10,189 nucleotides of DNA from an uncultured Oscillospiraceae bacterium (GCA_934408835.1 CAKRVU010000026.1:1-10189); one strand, 5' to 3'; positions 1 to 7,355 are shown, counted from the stretch's first letter. The notes: generated from the sequence alone by a model not told the origin. A program made the numbers and translations.

Positions 1-215
1 ATTCTAATGTTTCGTTTCGACCGTCGCACCGTTGCGACCTTCCCGGTTCGGACGAGAAGGTAATTCGGTACCTTCGAGGAGAGCAGCTGAAGGGACAAAA
101 TGGGCTGGAGGACGGCTATTGTGGTATTTTTGCCGACGGAGTTCCGCTGGGATTTGCAAAAAAGGTTTTTTCAACGTTAAAGAATCATTATCCTAAGGGG
201 CTGCGTGCTTTATAG
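1..215 (+). CDS. RsmB/RsmF-family 16S rRNA m5C methyltransferase, C-terminal fragment
   Basis: This is the 3' end of a gene that begins left of the window; about 70 residues are visible in the frame whose codons start at position 3, ending at TAG 213-215. The visible part contains an IRYLRGEQL segment, then a DGVPLGFAKKV segment and the ending LKNHYPKGLR. These match the C-terminal PUA-like RNA-binding domain of RsmF (YebU)-type methyltransferases, which methylate cytosine C5 in 16S rRNA using S-adenosylmethionine. The catalytic SAM domain with its two cysteines lies outside the window, so the exact subfamily and target base cannot be settled. The K-N-H-Y-P-K-G-L-R ending is very characteristic, so the family call is firm while the ortholog name is not. 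It is separated from the next gene by about 270 bp containing a promoter, so it probably belongs to a different transcription unit. Confidence 0.8.
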   Translation, partial: SNVSFRPSHRCDLPGSDEKVIRYLRGEQLKGQNGLEDGYCGIFADGVPLGFAKKVFSTLKNHYPKGLRAL

Positions 216-431
216 AAAGAACCTGAACGCTGACACAGGGGGACGGCAGACAAAACAGGATGAGACTGCGTTAGAGGAAACGGCGCGCGAACAGCGGGAA
301 AGAAGCTCTATGTTCCGCGGTAAAACCGAGCGGGTCAGTTGAAGAAATTTGCAACTTTTGAACCGGTTTGAAAGCAGTCGTCCTTTAGACCTGAAACCGG
401 CGTTGTTGTAAAAAAATTTTCTTTTTGACTC

Positions 432-459
432 TTGTTTTTTTATTGCTTTTCGTTATAAT
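432..459 (+). promoter_or_regulatory. Sigma-A-type promoter for the protease-scpAB gene cluster
   Basis: A perfect -10 box TATAAT lies at 454-459. A -35-like TTGTTT lies at 432-437, giving a 16-bp spacer in a very T-rich stretch. Transcription would start near 466, about 23 bp before the M50 protease ATG. A better-looking TTGACT at 425-430 would leave a 23-bp spacer, which is too long. No other match this good was seen between here and dapL, so this may drive the long run of genes from 489. Confidence 0.6.
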
Positions 460-488
460 AAAAATATCAATGCAAAAGGGGGAAACAA

Positions 489-1172
489 ATGACGGCAACT
501 CCGGAATTGTTATTGCAGTACCTTGTTCGAATCGGAGTCTTACTTCTTTGTCTCCCTGTTCACGAGTATGCGCATGCAAAGGCGGCTTATGCATATGGCG
601 ATCAAACGGCGGCGTTGCAAGGGCGTCTTTCGCTGAATCCGTTGCGGCATCTGGATCCAATTGGGGCGATCAGCATGGTAGCCTTGGGGATTGGTTGGGC
701 GAAACCGGTACCGGTCAATCCGGAACATTTTAAAAATCCGCGGTTCGATTTTGCGATTGTTTCTTTGGCGGGTCCCTTTTCCAACCTGTTGCTTGCCACA
801 GCTTGCATGGTGTTTTACAAGCTGGCAGGTATATTGTTGTTCTTTCACTCATCCTGGAGCCTGCTTCAGGGAGCGGCTCTGATATTTTATTATGGCGCTT
901 TGCTCAACGTCATGCTGGCGGTTTTCAACCTCCTCCCCGTTCCGCCGCTGGATGGCTCCCGTCTTTTGGGCGTGGTGCTGCCGCCCAGGATTTATCGTCA
1001 GGTGCTCCGATATGAGTGGATTGGCATGCTAGCAGTGGTTTTGCTGTTGCTCTTGGGAGTGCTCAACGGTCCTCTGGATTTTCTTACCAACGCGCTGTTA
1101 CAAAGTCTTAATTTTTTAACTTCATTTATGGAGCTGCTGTTCTTCCTGCTCAGAAGGGTGTTTTATGGATAA
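489..1172 (+). CDS. Site-2 protease-like M50 family intramembrane zinc metalloprotease
   Basis: A 227-residue polytopic membrane protein. The zinc-binding HExxH motif is HEYAH at residues 25-29 inside the first hydrophobic segment. The N-P-L-R-H-L-D-P-x-G block (50-59) and GWAKPVPVNP (69-78) follow, then the AGPFSN segment (94-99), and the third zinc ligand motif is N147-LLPVPPLDG with Asp155. This order is diagnostic of the short S2P/M50B subfamily (YwhC-like), which lacks PDZ domains. Such enzymes cut substrates within the membrane; no substrate can be inferred here. At least four hydrophobic segments are visible, including a strongly leucine-rich one near the C-terminus. The start has a Shine-Dalgarno (AAAAGGGGG ending at 482, 6 nt from ATG). 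The 3' end overlaps scpA by 8 bp, an arrangement common in Clostridia, so the two are probably translationally coupled. Confidence 0.93.
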   Translation: MTATPELLLQYLVRIGVLLLCLPVHEYAHAKAAYAYGDQTAALQGRLSLNPLRHLDPIGAISMVALGIGWAKPVPVNPEHFKNPRFDFAIVSLAGPFSNLLLATACMVFYKLAGILLFFHSSWSLLQGAALIFYYGALLNVMLAVFNLLPVPPLDGSRLLGVVLPPRIYRQVLRYEWIGMLAVVLLLLLGVLNGPLDFLTNALLQSLNFLTSFMELLFFLLRRVFYG

Positions 1173-1875
1173 GCTGCAATTCCGGCTCCCTGTTTTTGAA
1201 GGACCGCTCGATTTATTATTGCACCTCATCCGAAAGCATAAACTCAATATTCATGATATTGAAATTTCAGTGCTGCTGCGTCAATATCTTGATTATTTGA
1301 GTCAAATGGAATCGGAGGAGCTGGAAATTACCGGTGAGTTTTTGGAGATGGCTGCGCGATTGGTTTATATCAAAACCTGCTCGCTGCTTCCGCACAAGCA
1401 AGAGGGGGACGCGCTGCGGACGGAGCTGACGGGACAGCTTTTGCAGTGGGACGCTGTCAAACAGGCGGCCGCAAAGCTTGAGGCAATCTGCGTTTATGGG
1501 ACAACCTTTTCCCGGCAGCCTGCCAAACTGGTTGGGCGACAGTCTTACGACGCCCGGCATTCCGCTTACGAGCTGGTGGCTGCGTACCGGATGGCGGCTG
1601 TGAAATTACAGCGCCGTTTGCCGCCCCCTAAGACTGCGTTTTCCGGGATTATGGAGCGCCGTATTGTATCAGTCTCCTCGCGCGTCATATTTGTTCTCCG
1701 CCGATTGTATCGCCAAAAGGAAGTTTCTTATCAAGAACTCTTCCAAGGGGACAACCATTCGGAACAGGTTGCCACTTTTTTGGCGGTGCTGGAGCTGATT
1801 AAATCCAAACGAATTAAGACTAGTGATGATAATACCGTATTAGAACTGATTGATAGGACGGACAAGAGGGGGTAA
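1165..1875 (+). CDS. scpA: Segregation and condensation protein A (kleisin subunit of SMC-ScpAB)
   Basis: 236 residues, close to the usual 240-270. The N-terminal kleisin signature F-E-G-P-L-D-L-L-L-H is at residues 11-20, in the helical region that contacts the SMC neck. The C-terminal winged-helix region (about 165-230: VSSRVIFVLRRLYRQ..., then a V-A-T-F-L-A-V-L-E-L segment) binds the SMC head. ScpA bridges the two heads of an SMC dimer and, with ScpB, helps resolve and segregate newly replicated origins. The ATG lies inside the end of the protease gene, preceded by AGAAGGG. The gene ends 5 bp before scpB, as expected for a co-produced complex. No anomalies were seen. Confidence 0.97.
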   Translation: MDKLQFRLPVFEGPLDLLLHLIRKHKLNIHDIEISVLLRQYLDYLSQMESEELEITGEFLEMAARLVYIKTCSLLPHKQEGDALRTELTGQLLQWDAVKQAAAKLEAICVYGTTFSRQPAKLVGRQSYDARHSAYELVAAYRMAAVKLQRRLPPPKTAFSGIMERRIVSVSSRVIFVLRRLYRQKEVSYQELFQGDNHSEQVATFLAVLELIKSKRIKTSDDNTVLELIDRTDKRG

Positions 1876-1880
1876 CTGAA

Positions 1881-2462
1881 ATGGCTCAACCGGAAGAACA
1901 GTTGCCGCTTCCTGCATACGGAGCATGCTTAGAAGCAATCCTATTTGCCTGCGGGAATCCGTTTCCGATTGGAAAACTGGCTCAGATAGTGGGAATTTCG
2001 TCATCGGCATGTTACCAACAATTGCAGCTGCTGGCAGAGCGTTTGGAGAAAAACAGCGGTCTTACCCTATTGTTTTTGGAAGATCAGGTTCAGCTTGTAA
2101 CCCAATCTCGATATCAGACGCAGATTCAACAAGCCTTACTGCGGCGAAAAAATCAACCTCTTGGGAGCAGTGCGCTGGAGGTTTTGGCGATTGTCGCGTA
2201 CAATCAACCGGTTACGCGCGGATTTATTGAGCAGATTCGCGGTGTAAACAGCAACCATATTGTCAATACTTTGTTAGAGAAAGGATTATTGGAAGAGGCG
2301 GGGCGGTTGGATGCGCCCGGTCGCCCGATTCGATATCAAACTACCGCCCTTTTTCTGCGTTCTTTTGGGTTGTCGGGATTGAATCAGCTTCCCCCTTTGG
2401 AAGAATCGGAAATGCAGCAGACGAGCCTTTTGGACGATGCGCAAGAGGGGGGAGAAGGATGA
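1881..2462 (+). CDS. scpB: Segregation and condensation protein B
   Basis: 193 residues, normal for the family. The N-terminal winged-helix domain starts with LEAILFACGNPF (about residues 13-24). The second winged helix carries the hallmark A-L-E-V-L-A-I-V-A-Y-N-Q-P-V-T-R stretch beginning at residue 98, then an I-E-Q-I-R-G-V segment and the G-R-P-x-x-Y-x-T-T block followed by F-L-x-x-F-G-L. ScpB acts as a dimer that binds the middle of ScpA and regulates the SMC ring. AAGAGGGGG at 1864-1872 gives a strong Shine-Dalgarno 8 nt upstream of the ATG. The stop codon overlaps the next start in an ATGA (2459-2462), indicating translational coupling with the DUF2953 gene. Confidence 0.97.
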   Translation: MAQPEEQLPLPAYGACLEAILFACGNPFPIGKLAQIVGISSSACYQQLQLLAERLEKNSGLTLLFLEDQVQLVTQSRYQTQIQQALLRRKNQPLGSSALEVLAIVAYNQPVTRGFIEQIRGVNSNHIVNTLLEKGLLEEAGRLDAPGRPIRYQTTALFLRSFGLSGLNQLPPLEESEMQQTSLLDDAQEGGEG

Positions 2463-3115
2463 CTGTTGTTTGGGTGGTCGCGGTTTTGCTTGGACTGTTA
2501 TTCGCGTTCCTCTTTCTGCCCATTCGTATGGAGGTTTGCATCAATAGCAAGAAATCGTACGGGTATCTCAGAATATTCTGTTTTAAGAAGAAATTATTTC
2601 CGCTTCTTGAAACGGCAAATCGCAAGGCAAAACCGGAACAATCAAAACCGCCTGAAAGGGAAAAACATGATTCGGGTGAAGGGAAACAGACCGTTCAAAA
2701 GAAGCGGAACAAGAGAAACTTGTCAGAGCTTATCGAGTTGCTTCGCCTGTTTTTGGATCCTGCGCCTGCCTTTTTACAATTTGTCACTCGGGGAGTGCAA
2801 ATCCAAAAGGTGCGGCTCATTTGGCGGATTTCCTCCGACGACGCGGCGCAAACAGCCATTTTGTACGGGCGCGCCTGCGCGGCGGTCGTTGGGCTTCTTC
2901 CGTTGTTAAAGCGATTATTTCGCCTGCAAATCAAACAAATTTGCGTTTATCCCGATTTTTGTAACGAGGAACCGGCTTATCTGGTCTCCTTTCGGGTTCA
3001 AATGCGGTTGTATCGACCGTTGCTGGGTGCGATGCGATATTTGTTGGCGATACTCAAAGGGAAATGGAAGCTTGCTAACCGGTCTCCGGCTTCTATGCGG
3101 GAAGCGAAAGACTGA
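2459..3115 (+). CDS. DUF2953 (YtfI-like) membrane-anchored protein of unknown function
   Basis: 218 residues. One N-terminal membrane helix (about residues 3-22) is followed by a charged Lys/Glu-rich linker (about 50-88) and a C-terminal domain with the pattern typical of DUF2953 proteins (RLIWRISSDDAAQTAILYGR at about 120-139, and a V-Y-P-D-F motif further on). The family has no known biochemical activity. In Bacillus the homolog ytfI sits immediately upstream of the spore gene ytfJ, and the same pair occurs here, so a role linked to sporulation is a reasonable inference only. The start overlaps the scpB stop by 4 bp and has a strong GGGGGGAGAAGG sequence just upstream. The family assignment rests on overall pattern and the neighbour, so it is less certain than for the flanking genes. 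Confidence 0.8.
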   Translation: MTVVWVVAVLLGLLFAFLFLPIRMEVCINSKKSYGYLRIFCFKKKLFPLLETANRKAKPEQSKPPEREKHDSGEGKQTVQKKRNKRNLSELIELLRLFLDPAPAFLQFVTRGVQIQKVRLIWRISSDDAAQTAILYGRACAAVVGLLPLLKRLFRLQIKQICVYPDFCNEEPAYLVSFRVQMRLYRPLLGAMRYLLAILKGKWKLANRSPASMREAKD

Positions 3116-3146
3116 AAATAGAAAAACTGGAAAGGGAGTATAGAAT

Positions 3147-3536
3147 ATGAGCGGACATCCAATTGAAGGAATGATGGGAGTATCTATGGAAAAGATTCGG
3201 GAGATGGTAGACGTTGATACCATCATCGGGACTCCGATTCAGACACCGGACGGCACTACCATTATCCCGGTATCTAAGGTGAGCTTTGGATTTGGTTCAG
3301 GCGGTACAGACTGGCCGAGCAAATCGGAAAAAGAGGTGTTTGGCGGTGGTTCCGGTGCCGGCGTTACCATTCACCCGCTGGCGTTCTTAGTGGTTTCAAG
3401 CTCGAATGTGACCCTGCTTCAAATTGAAGAGGGAGGCGGTTCGGGACTCGATCAATTGATTGGGTCGGTTCCCAATGCCGTTGAAAAACTGATCGATATT
3501 TTTAAAAAGAAAGAACCGGAAACAGAGAAAGAGTAA
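3147..3536 (+). CDS. ytfJ: Sporulation protein YtfJ (GerW family)
   Basis: 129 residues, normal length. The features are characteristic: an N-terminal helix with MEKIREMVDVDTIIGTPI, then the TPDGTTIIPVSKVSFGFGSG block (about residues 32-51), a glycine-rich segment with FGGGSGAGVTIHPLAFLVV, and a charged lysine/glutamate-rich tail. In Bacillus this protein is made in the forespore and is needed for normal spore germination; its biochemical function is unknown. The gene marks the organism as a probable endospore former or a descendant of one. The ribosome site is AAAGGGAG, about 9 nt before the ATG. It follows the DUF2953 gene by 31 bp. No separate forespore promoter could be supported in that gap. 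Confidence 0.93.
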   Translation: MSGHPIEGMMGVSMEKIREMVDVDTIIGTPIQTPDGTTIIPVSKVSFGFGSGGTDWPSKSEKEVFGGGSGAGVTIHPLAFLVVSSSNVTLLQIEEGGGSGLDQLIGSVPNAVEKLIDIFKKKEPETEKE

Positions 3537-3596
3537 TGGGACAAGGCTGCCCGCGCATACAACTGAAATCAGAAGTGTGTGAAAGCGGGTGACGAT

Positions 3597-4778
3597 TTGA
3601 AAAAGCTATTTTTTCGCTTGAGCGCCGTAGTGATTGGGATGTTGGTCTTTGTCGGAACGGCTCATGGTTCCGTGATGGCAGACGCAGCGGTTTCCACCAG
3701 CGCGCAAAACGGCGCAATCTTAATCTGCGCAGATACCGGAGAGGTTCTTTACGAGCAAGACGCAGACCACATTGCGCCGATGGCAAGCACAACCAAGATT
3801 ATGACCGCTCTTTTGGCGCTTGAAAGCGGAGACCTTGACAGCTGGTTTTCTGTGGATTCGGAGGCGATCAAGGTCGAGGGAAGTACGATGGGGCTGCAAG
3901 AGGGCGACCAGGTTACCATGCGTACGCTGGTATACGGCATGTTGTTGCCTTCTGGAAACGACGCTGCCAATGCGGCGGCTGTCAAAATTGCAGGCTCTAT
4001 TCCGGCCTTTGTGGAGCAGATGAATCAAAGGGCGCAGCAAATCGGAATGACCAATACGGTATTTGCGACTCCGTCTGGACTGGACAAGGGTGTCGATCAT
4101 CATTCCACCGCACGGGATATGGCGTTGCTGACGCAAGAGGCGCTGAAGAATCCTGATTTTGTTTCGATTTGCTCTCAGTCTTCGGCAAAGGTGGAATTTG
4201 GGAATCCGCCCTATCCGCGTTGGCTGAAAAATCACAATCGCCTTTTGAAGGAGTATGACGGCTGCTATGGCGTGAAAACCGGATTCACCAAGGAGGCCGG
4301 ACGTTGTTTGGTGTCGGCTGCACAGCGGGACGGGCGCAAATTGATTGCTGTTGTGCTCAACGATCCCAAGGATTGGGCGGACAGCAAGGCGCTGTTTGAT
4401 TATGGCTTTTCGGTGACGCAAAACTATCAGCCGAAAACCGATGTGTCTCAATTGAAATTAAATGTTGTCGGCTCAACAGAATCGGAGATCGGTGTTACCG
4501 CGCCATCGCTGCCCGATTTTGCAGTGACAGCGGACGGACAGAACGAGATAGAGGAAGTGGTGCAGACGGATCCGTTTTATTATGCGCCTGTTCGGGAGGG
4601 CGACCTTGTTGGTCAAATCTGTTATCGCCGCAACGGACAGACGATTGCCGAGGCGCCTCTTTATGCCGATCGGACGGCGGAACCGGCTGAGAAAGCGTCT
4701 GATCACCGGTTTTGGTCGAGGCTCAGCCGGAAACAGTTTGACAGCAGCTTGCGGGTACTCTCTCTTTGGATAAAATAG
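3597..4778 (+). CDS. dacB: Serine-type D-Ala-D-Ala carboxypeptidase (PBP5/DacB-like), exported
   Basis: A low-molecular-mass penicillin-binding protein that removes the terminal D-alanine of peptidoglycan stem peptides outside the membrane. Numbered from the TTG start (393 residues), the three active-site motifs are complete: S64-T-T-K67, S119-G-N121 and K227-T-G229. A signal peptide is clear: K-K at the start, a hydrophobic core at about 8-22 and cleavage probably near residues 24-31. The C-terminal PBP5-type beta domain ends in an amphipathic or hydrophobic helix (last about 20 residues), likely a membrane anchor. I chose TTG 3597 over GTG 3579 because AAAGCGGGTGA (3582-3592) matches the anti-Shine-Dalgarno consensus well at the right distance, whereas GTG 3579 has only a poor site. 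The LIAVVLNDPKDW stretch and position between scpAB and rluB favour the sporulation-type DacB over DacF. Confidence 0.92.
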   Translation: MKKLFFRLSAVVIGMLVFVGTAHGSVMADAAVSTSAQNGAILICADTGEVLYEQDADHIAPMASTTKIMTALLALESGDLDSWFSVDSEAIKVEGSTMGLQEGDQVTMRTLVYGMLLPSGNDAANAAAVKIAGSIPAFVEQMNQRAQQIGMTNTVFATPSGLDKGVDHHSTARDMALLTQEALKNPDFVSICSQSSAKVEFGNPPYPRWLKNHNRLLKEYDGCYGVKTGFTKEAGRCLVSAAQRDGRKLIAVVLNDPKDWADSKALFDYGFSVTQNYQPKTDVSQLKLNVVGSTESEIGVTAPSLPDFAVTADGQNEIEEVVQTDPFYYAPVREGDLVGQICYRRNGQTIAEAPLYADRTAEPAEKASDHRFWSRLSRKQFDSSLRVLSLWIK

Positions 4779-4806
4779 TGAAAGAAGCCGCGGGGAATGC
4801 GGCGGA

Positions 4807-5556
4807 ATGGAGTCATCATTGGAAAAAATTCGGATACAAAAATGGATTGCGCAGAGCGGGAAATGCTCCCGCAGAAAGGCGGAGGAGTATATTGCCGCCG
4901 GTCGGGTGACGCGTAACGGAAGAAGGGTTTCTCTGGGCGATCAGGCCGATCCGTCAAAGGATGTGATTGCGCTTGACGGAGAACCGATCAGGCTGGAAAA
5001 ATCGAGAGAATTATATTATCTGATGCTGTATAAACCCCGGGGGTACATTACAACGATGTCCGACGAACAGGGGCGGCGTTGCGTGGCCGACCTGCTTTCT
5101 GATTTTCCGCACCGCGTTTATCCGGTGGGGCGGTTGGATGTGAATTCGGAAGGACTTTTGCTGTTTACCAACGATGGCGCTTTTGCCAACGATGTGATGC
5201 ATCCGACAAGGCATGTGGCAAAGCAGTATCGTGTTACAGTCAAGTCAAATGTAAAGGAAGAACAGCTTGCTCAGCTGGCGGCTGGCGTTGTCATCGACGG
5301 TAGAATGACGCAGCCAGCGCAGGTTCGGGTATTGGTCGAGGAACCGGAGCGCGTTGTATTGGAAATTGTCATCCGCGAAGGAAGGAACCGGCAAATCAGA
5401 AAAATGCTTGAGGCGGTCGGTCTGGAGGCGGCGCGATTAAAACGAATTGCGATTGGACCGATTCGACTGGGGATGCTTCGACCGGGCAAATACCGCCCGT
5501 TAACCAGTCAGGAGCTTCGGGCAATCCGGTCGGCAATCAAGCGCCCGCAGCATTAA
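4807..5556 (+). CDS. rluB: RsuA/RluB-family 23S rRNA pseudouridine synthase
   Basis: Converts a specific uridine of 23S rRNA (U2605 in E. coli numbering, by family) to pseudouridine. An S4 RNA-binding domain occupies about residues 7-65 (IQKWIAQSGKCSRRKAEEYI). The catalytic domain follows with YKPRGYITT (75-83) and the active-site G108-R-L-D111 followed by NSEGLLLFTNDG; Asp111 is the nucleophile. The late R-E-G-R-N-R-Q-I-R-K-M motif is also present. 249 residues, normal length. The start is uncertain: ATG 4807 has GGCGGA directly adjacent, while TTG 4819 has GGAG at a 6-nt spacing and would give the more typical short N-terminus. A 5-bp hairpin (GCCGC 4787-4791 with GCGGC 4799-4803) lies just before the ATG. 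The gene follows dacB by 28 bp. Confidence 0.93.
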   Translation: MESSLEKIRIQKWIAQSGKCSRRKAEEYIAAGRVTRNGRRVSLGDQADPSKDVIALDGEPIRLEKSRELYYLMLYKPRGYITTMSDEQGRRCVADLLSDFPHRVYPVGRLDVNSEGLLLFTNDGAFANDVMHPTRHVAKQYRVTVKSNVKEEQLAQLAAGVVIDGRMTQPAQVRVLVEEPERVVLEIVIREGRNRQIRKMLEAVGLEAARLKRIAIGPIRLGMLRPGKYRPLTSQELRAIRSAIKRPQH

Positions 5557-5596
5557 GCGGTGATGAGACGCGGCGTATAGTGAAGGAAGGATAAGA

Positions 5597-6958
5597 ATGA
5601 ATAAAAGACGGTTGGCAGAGCTTCGGGCAGAAGCGGATAAGTCAGAGGCGCGGGGAACGTTGATGAAGCTGTTTGATCCCGGAAGCTTTATCGAATTGGA
5701 TCCGTTTGTTTCCACAGATAGCGTTATTACAGCGTCCGGTCAGGTTGCTGGCAGACAGGTGTTTGCCTTTGCGCAGAACCGAGAGGAAGAACATGGGGCT
5801 GTGACGGCGGCGCATACCCGAAAATTAAAAAAACTGTATCGGCTGGCAGAAGAAATGGGTGTTCCGATCATCGGTTTCTTTGACTCCTTTGGCGGAAAGA
5901 TTTCCGATGGTATGGTCACTGTGGATGGATATGCCGATTGGCTCACTGCGATCAATCGTCTGTCTGGAGTTGTGCCGCAGATTGCTGTGATAAACGGACC
6001 GTGTGTAGGCGCTGCTGCGGTGATTGCCGCCGCCTCCGATTTAATACTCCTGACGCAAGAAGGGGAGTGGGCTTTGACTCCTCCGTTTTTGAAGGAAGCC
6101 GGCGGGTTTCTAGAATACGAATCGTTCAGAAACCGGGCGCATTTGACGGCTTCTTCGATGGATGAGACGATTGCTCAGTTGCAAACGCTGTTGTCTTATC
6201 TTCCGTCTAACAATCTGACTGAGGCTGCTACAACCTCTTACCTCGAGCCGGAACAGCCCGTCTTTTTGAAGCTTTGTGAAGGGGATATTTTACCTTCCAT
6301 TTGTGATAAGGACAGCGTTTTGACGTTGCAGAGACAGTTCGGAGAATGTGTGCAGACCAGTTTTGCAAGAATAGCGGGGCGTTCGGTCGGCGTCATTGTA
6401 ACTGTTAAGCAGACACTCTGTGTAAACGGAATAGGCAAGGCGGCCCGTTTTGTCCGCTTTTGCGACGCGTTCCATATTCCGGTTATCACGTTGGCGGATG
6501 TTACGGGAGTCTGCAACAAAGAAGATGACGCAGCCTCGTTGACTGCAGCGGCGCAGCTTTGCCACGCTTACGCTGAGGCGACAACGCCGAAAGTCAGTGT
6601 GATTACCGGGGACGCTTATGGAACGTTGGCAGTCGCCCTGGCTGGAAGAGGGGTTGCGTCTGATTGGACGGTTGCTTGGGAAGACGCTGCGTTGTCGCCA
6701 ATGTCTCCCGTTGCGGCAGTAGAACTGCTTTTTCGGGAACAATTAAAAGAAGCGCAAGATGTTGCTGAAAAACGCAGACAGCTTGCGGATGTATATCGCC
6801 GGGACAATGCTTCGGCATTTGCTGCGATGAACGCCGGTACGGTGGATACTGTAATTCGCCCGGGAGAGACGCGGCAAGCGTTACAGAAAATATTGGATCT
6901 TTTGCAAACCAAACGGGTTGCAACAAAGCCGAAAAAGCATTCTAATATACCGTTATAA
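5597..6958 (+). CDS. Biotin-dependent carboxyltransferase subunit (MmdA/PccB-type), divergent
   Basis: 453 residues, shorter than the usual about 510-530 of MmdA or PccB. Both crotonase-like lobes are recognisable. The N-lobe has LFDPGSFIEL, GVPIIGFFDSFGGKISDG and INGPCVGAAAV (G134-P-C); LLSYLPSNNL marks the lobe boundary. The C-lobe has KAARFVRFCDAFHIPVITL (from K281) and AYAEATTPKVSVITGDAYGT (T343). The family moves a carboxyl group between biotin and an acyl-CoA or oxo-acid. At the two sites where relatives usually have Gly-Gly (AGGA and YGGA), this protein has G138-A139 and G342-T343. Backbone amides do the work there, so activity may be retained, but the substrate is not predictable. AAGGAAGG (5583-5590) sets the start. 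A biotin carrier gene follows by 22 bp, supporting a two-gene complex. Confidence 0.85.
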   Translation: MNKRRLAELRAEADKSEARGTLMKLFDPGSFIELDPFVSTDSVITASGQVAGRQVFAFAQNREEEHGAVTAAHTRKLKKLYRLAEEMGVPIIGFFDSFGGKISDGMVTVDGYADWLTAINRLSGVVPQIAVINGPCVGAAAVIAAASDLILLTQEGEWALTPPFLKEAGGFLEYESFRNRAHLTASSMDETIAQLQTLLSYLPSNNLTEAATTSYLEPEQPVFLKLCEGDILPSICDKDSVLTLQRQFGECVQTSFARIAGRSVGVIVTVKQTLCVNGIGKAARFVRFCDAFHIPVITLADVTGVCNKEDDAASLTAAAQLCHAYAEATTPKVSVITGDAYGTLAVALAGRGVASDWTVAWEDAALSPMSPVAAVELLFREQLKEAQDVAEKRRQLADVYRRDNASAFAAMNAGTVDTVIRPGETRQALQKILDLLQTKRVATKPKKHSNIPL

Positions 6959-6980
6959 ATTCAGTCATGCGGAGGAAAAG

Positions 6981-7355
6981 ATGAAACGATATCAAATTAC
7001 AGTCAATGGACAAACCTATGATGTTGCGGTCAAAGAGATGGGTGAATCAGATGGCGGCAGTCATTCAGAGCTACAGTCGCCGAAGGCGGATTCCGCAAAG
7101 GAAGCTTCTTCGGTAGAGAAGAATATGCCGGCGGGAGAGGGAATTTCCGTCACGGCGCCTATGCCGGGCACAATCTTGAAGGTGACGGCAACCGTTGGGG
7201 ACTCGGTGGAAGCGGGTCAGCCTTTGATGGTATTAGAGGCAATGAAAATGGAAAACGATATTGTTGCGCCAAAGAGTGGAAAGGTCACATCTGTATTGGT
7301 GAAACAGGGAGACGCTGTGAAAGCAAACGATCTTCTTGCAACCATTGCGGAATGA
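6981..7355 (+). CDS. Biotin/lipoyl attachment protein (biotin carboxyl carrier subunit)
   Basis: 124 residues from the ATG that follows GGAGG (6971-6975) with a 5-nt spacer; longer in-frame versions starting inside the preceding gene have no such site. The N-terminus (MKRYQITVNGQTYDV) is a short beta motif typical of small carrier subunits of decarboxylase complexes. A Ser/Glu/Lys-rich, flexible linker (about 22-52) follows, then the biotinyl domain (55-124) with APMPGTI at about 59-65 and the biotinylation site E-A-M-K-M-E-N, in which Lys89 would be modified by BirA. It would carry carboxyl groups to or from the upstream carboxyltransferase, 22 bp away. No biotin carboxylase, OadB-like pump or OadG-like subunit is adjacent. 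Confidence 0.93.
   Translation: MKRYQITVNGQTYDVAVKEMGESDGGSHSELQSPKADSAKEASSVEKNMPAGEGISVTAPMPGTILKVTATVGDSVEAGQPLMVLEAMKMENDIVAPKSGKVTSVLVKQGDAVKANDLLATIAE

Noticed and set aside
315..333. Hairpin CCGCGGT/ACC-GA-GCGG as terminator of the methyltransferase gene
   Set aside because: The stem has a 2-nt bulge and is followed by GTCAGTTGAAG rather than a T tract.
363..400. Inverted repeat CCGGTTT/AAACCGG as terminator or operator
   Set aside because: Only 7 bp with a 24-nt loop; the nearby T-rich stretch does not follow the stem directly. It may be chance.
425..459. TTGACT (425-430) as the -35 partner of TATAAT (454-459)
   Set aside because: The 23-bp spacer is too long for a sigma-A promoter; TTGTTT at 432-437 gives a workable 16 bp.
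3113..3147. Forespore sigma-F/G-type promoter directly before ytfJ (TGAAAA ... GTATAGAAT)
   Set aside because: The would-be -10 nearly touches the ATG, so transcripts would lack the ribosome site.
3720..4451. Long minus-strand open frame of 243 codons across dacB
   Set aside because: It is fully antisense to a gene with complete catalytic motifs, its translation shows no recognisable domain, and it is rich in Arg, His and Ile as expected from a reversed coding strand.
6918..6980. Longer biotin carrier protein starting inside the carboxyltransferase gene
   Set aside because: No ribosome site; the GGAGG at 6971-6975 and the family-typical N-terminus point to ATG 6981.
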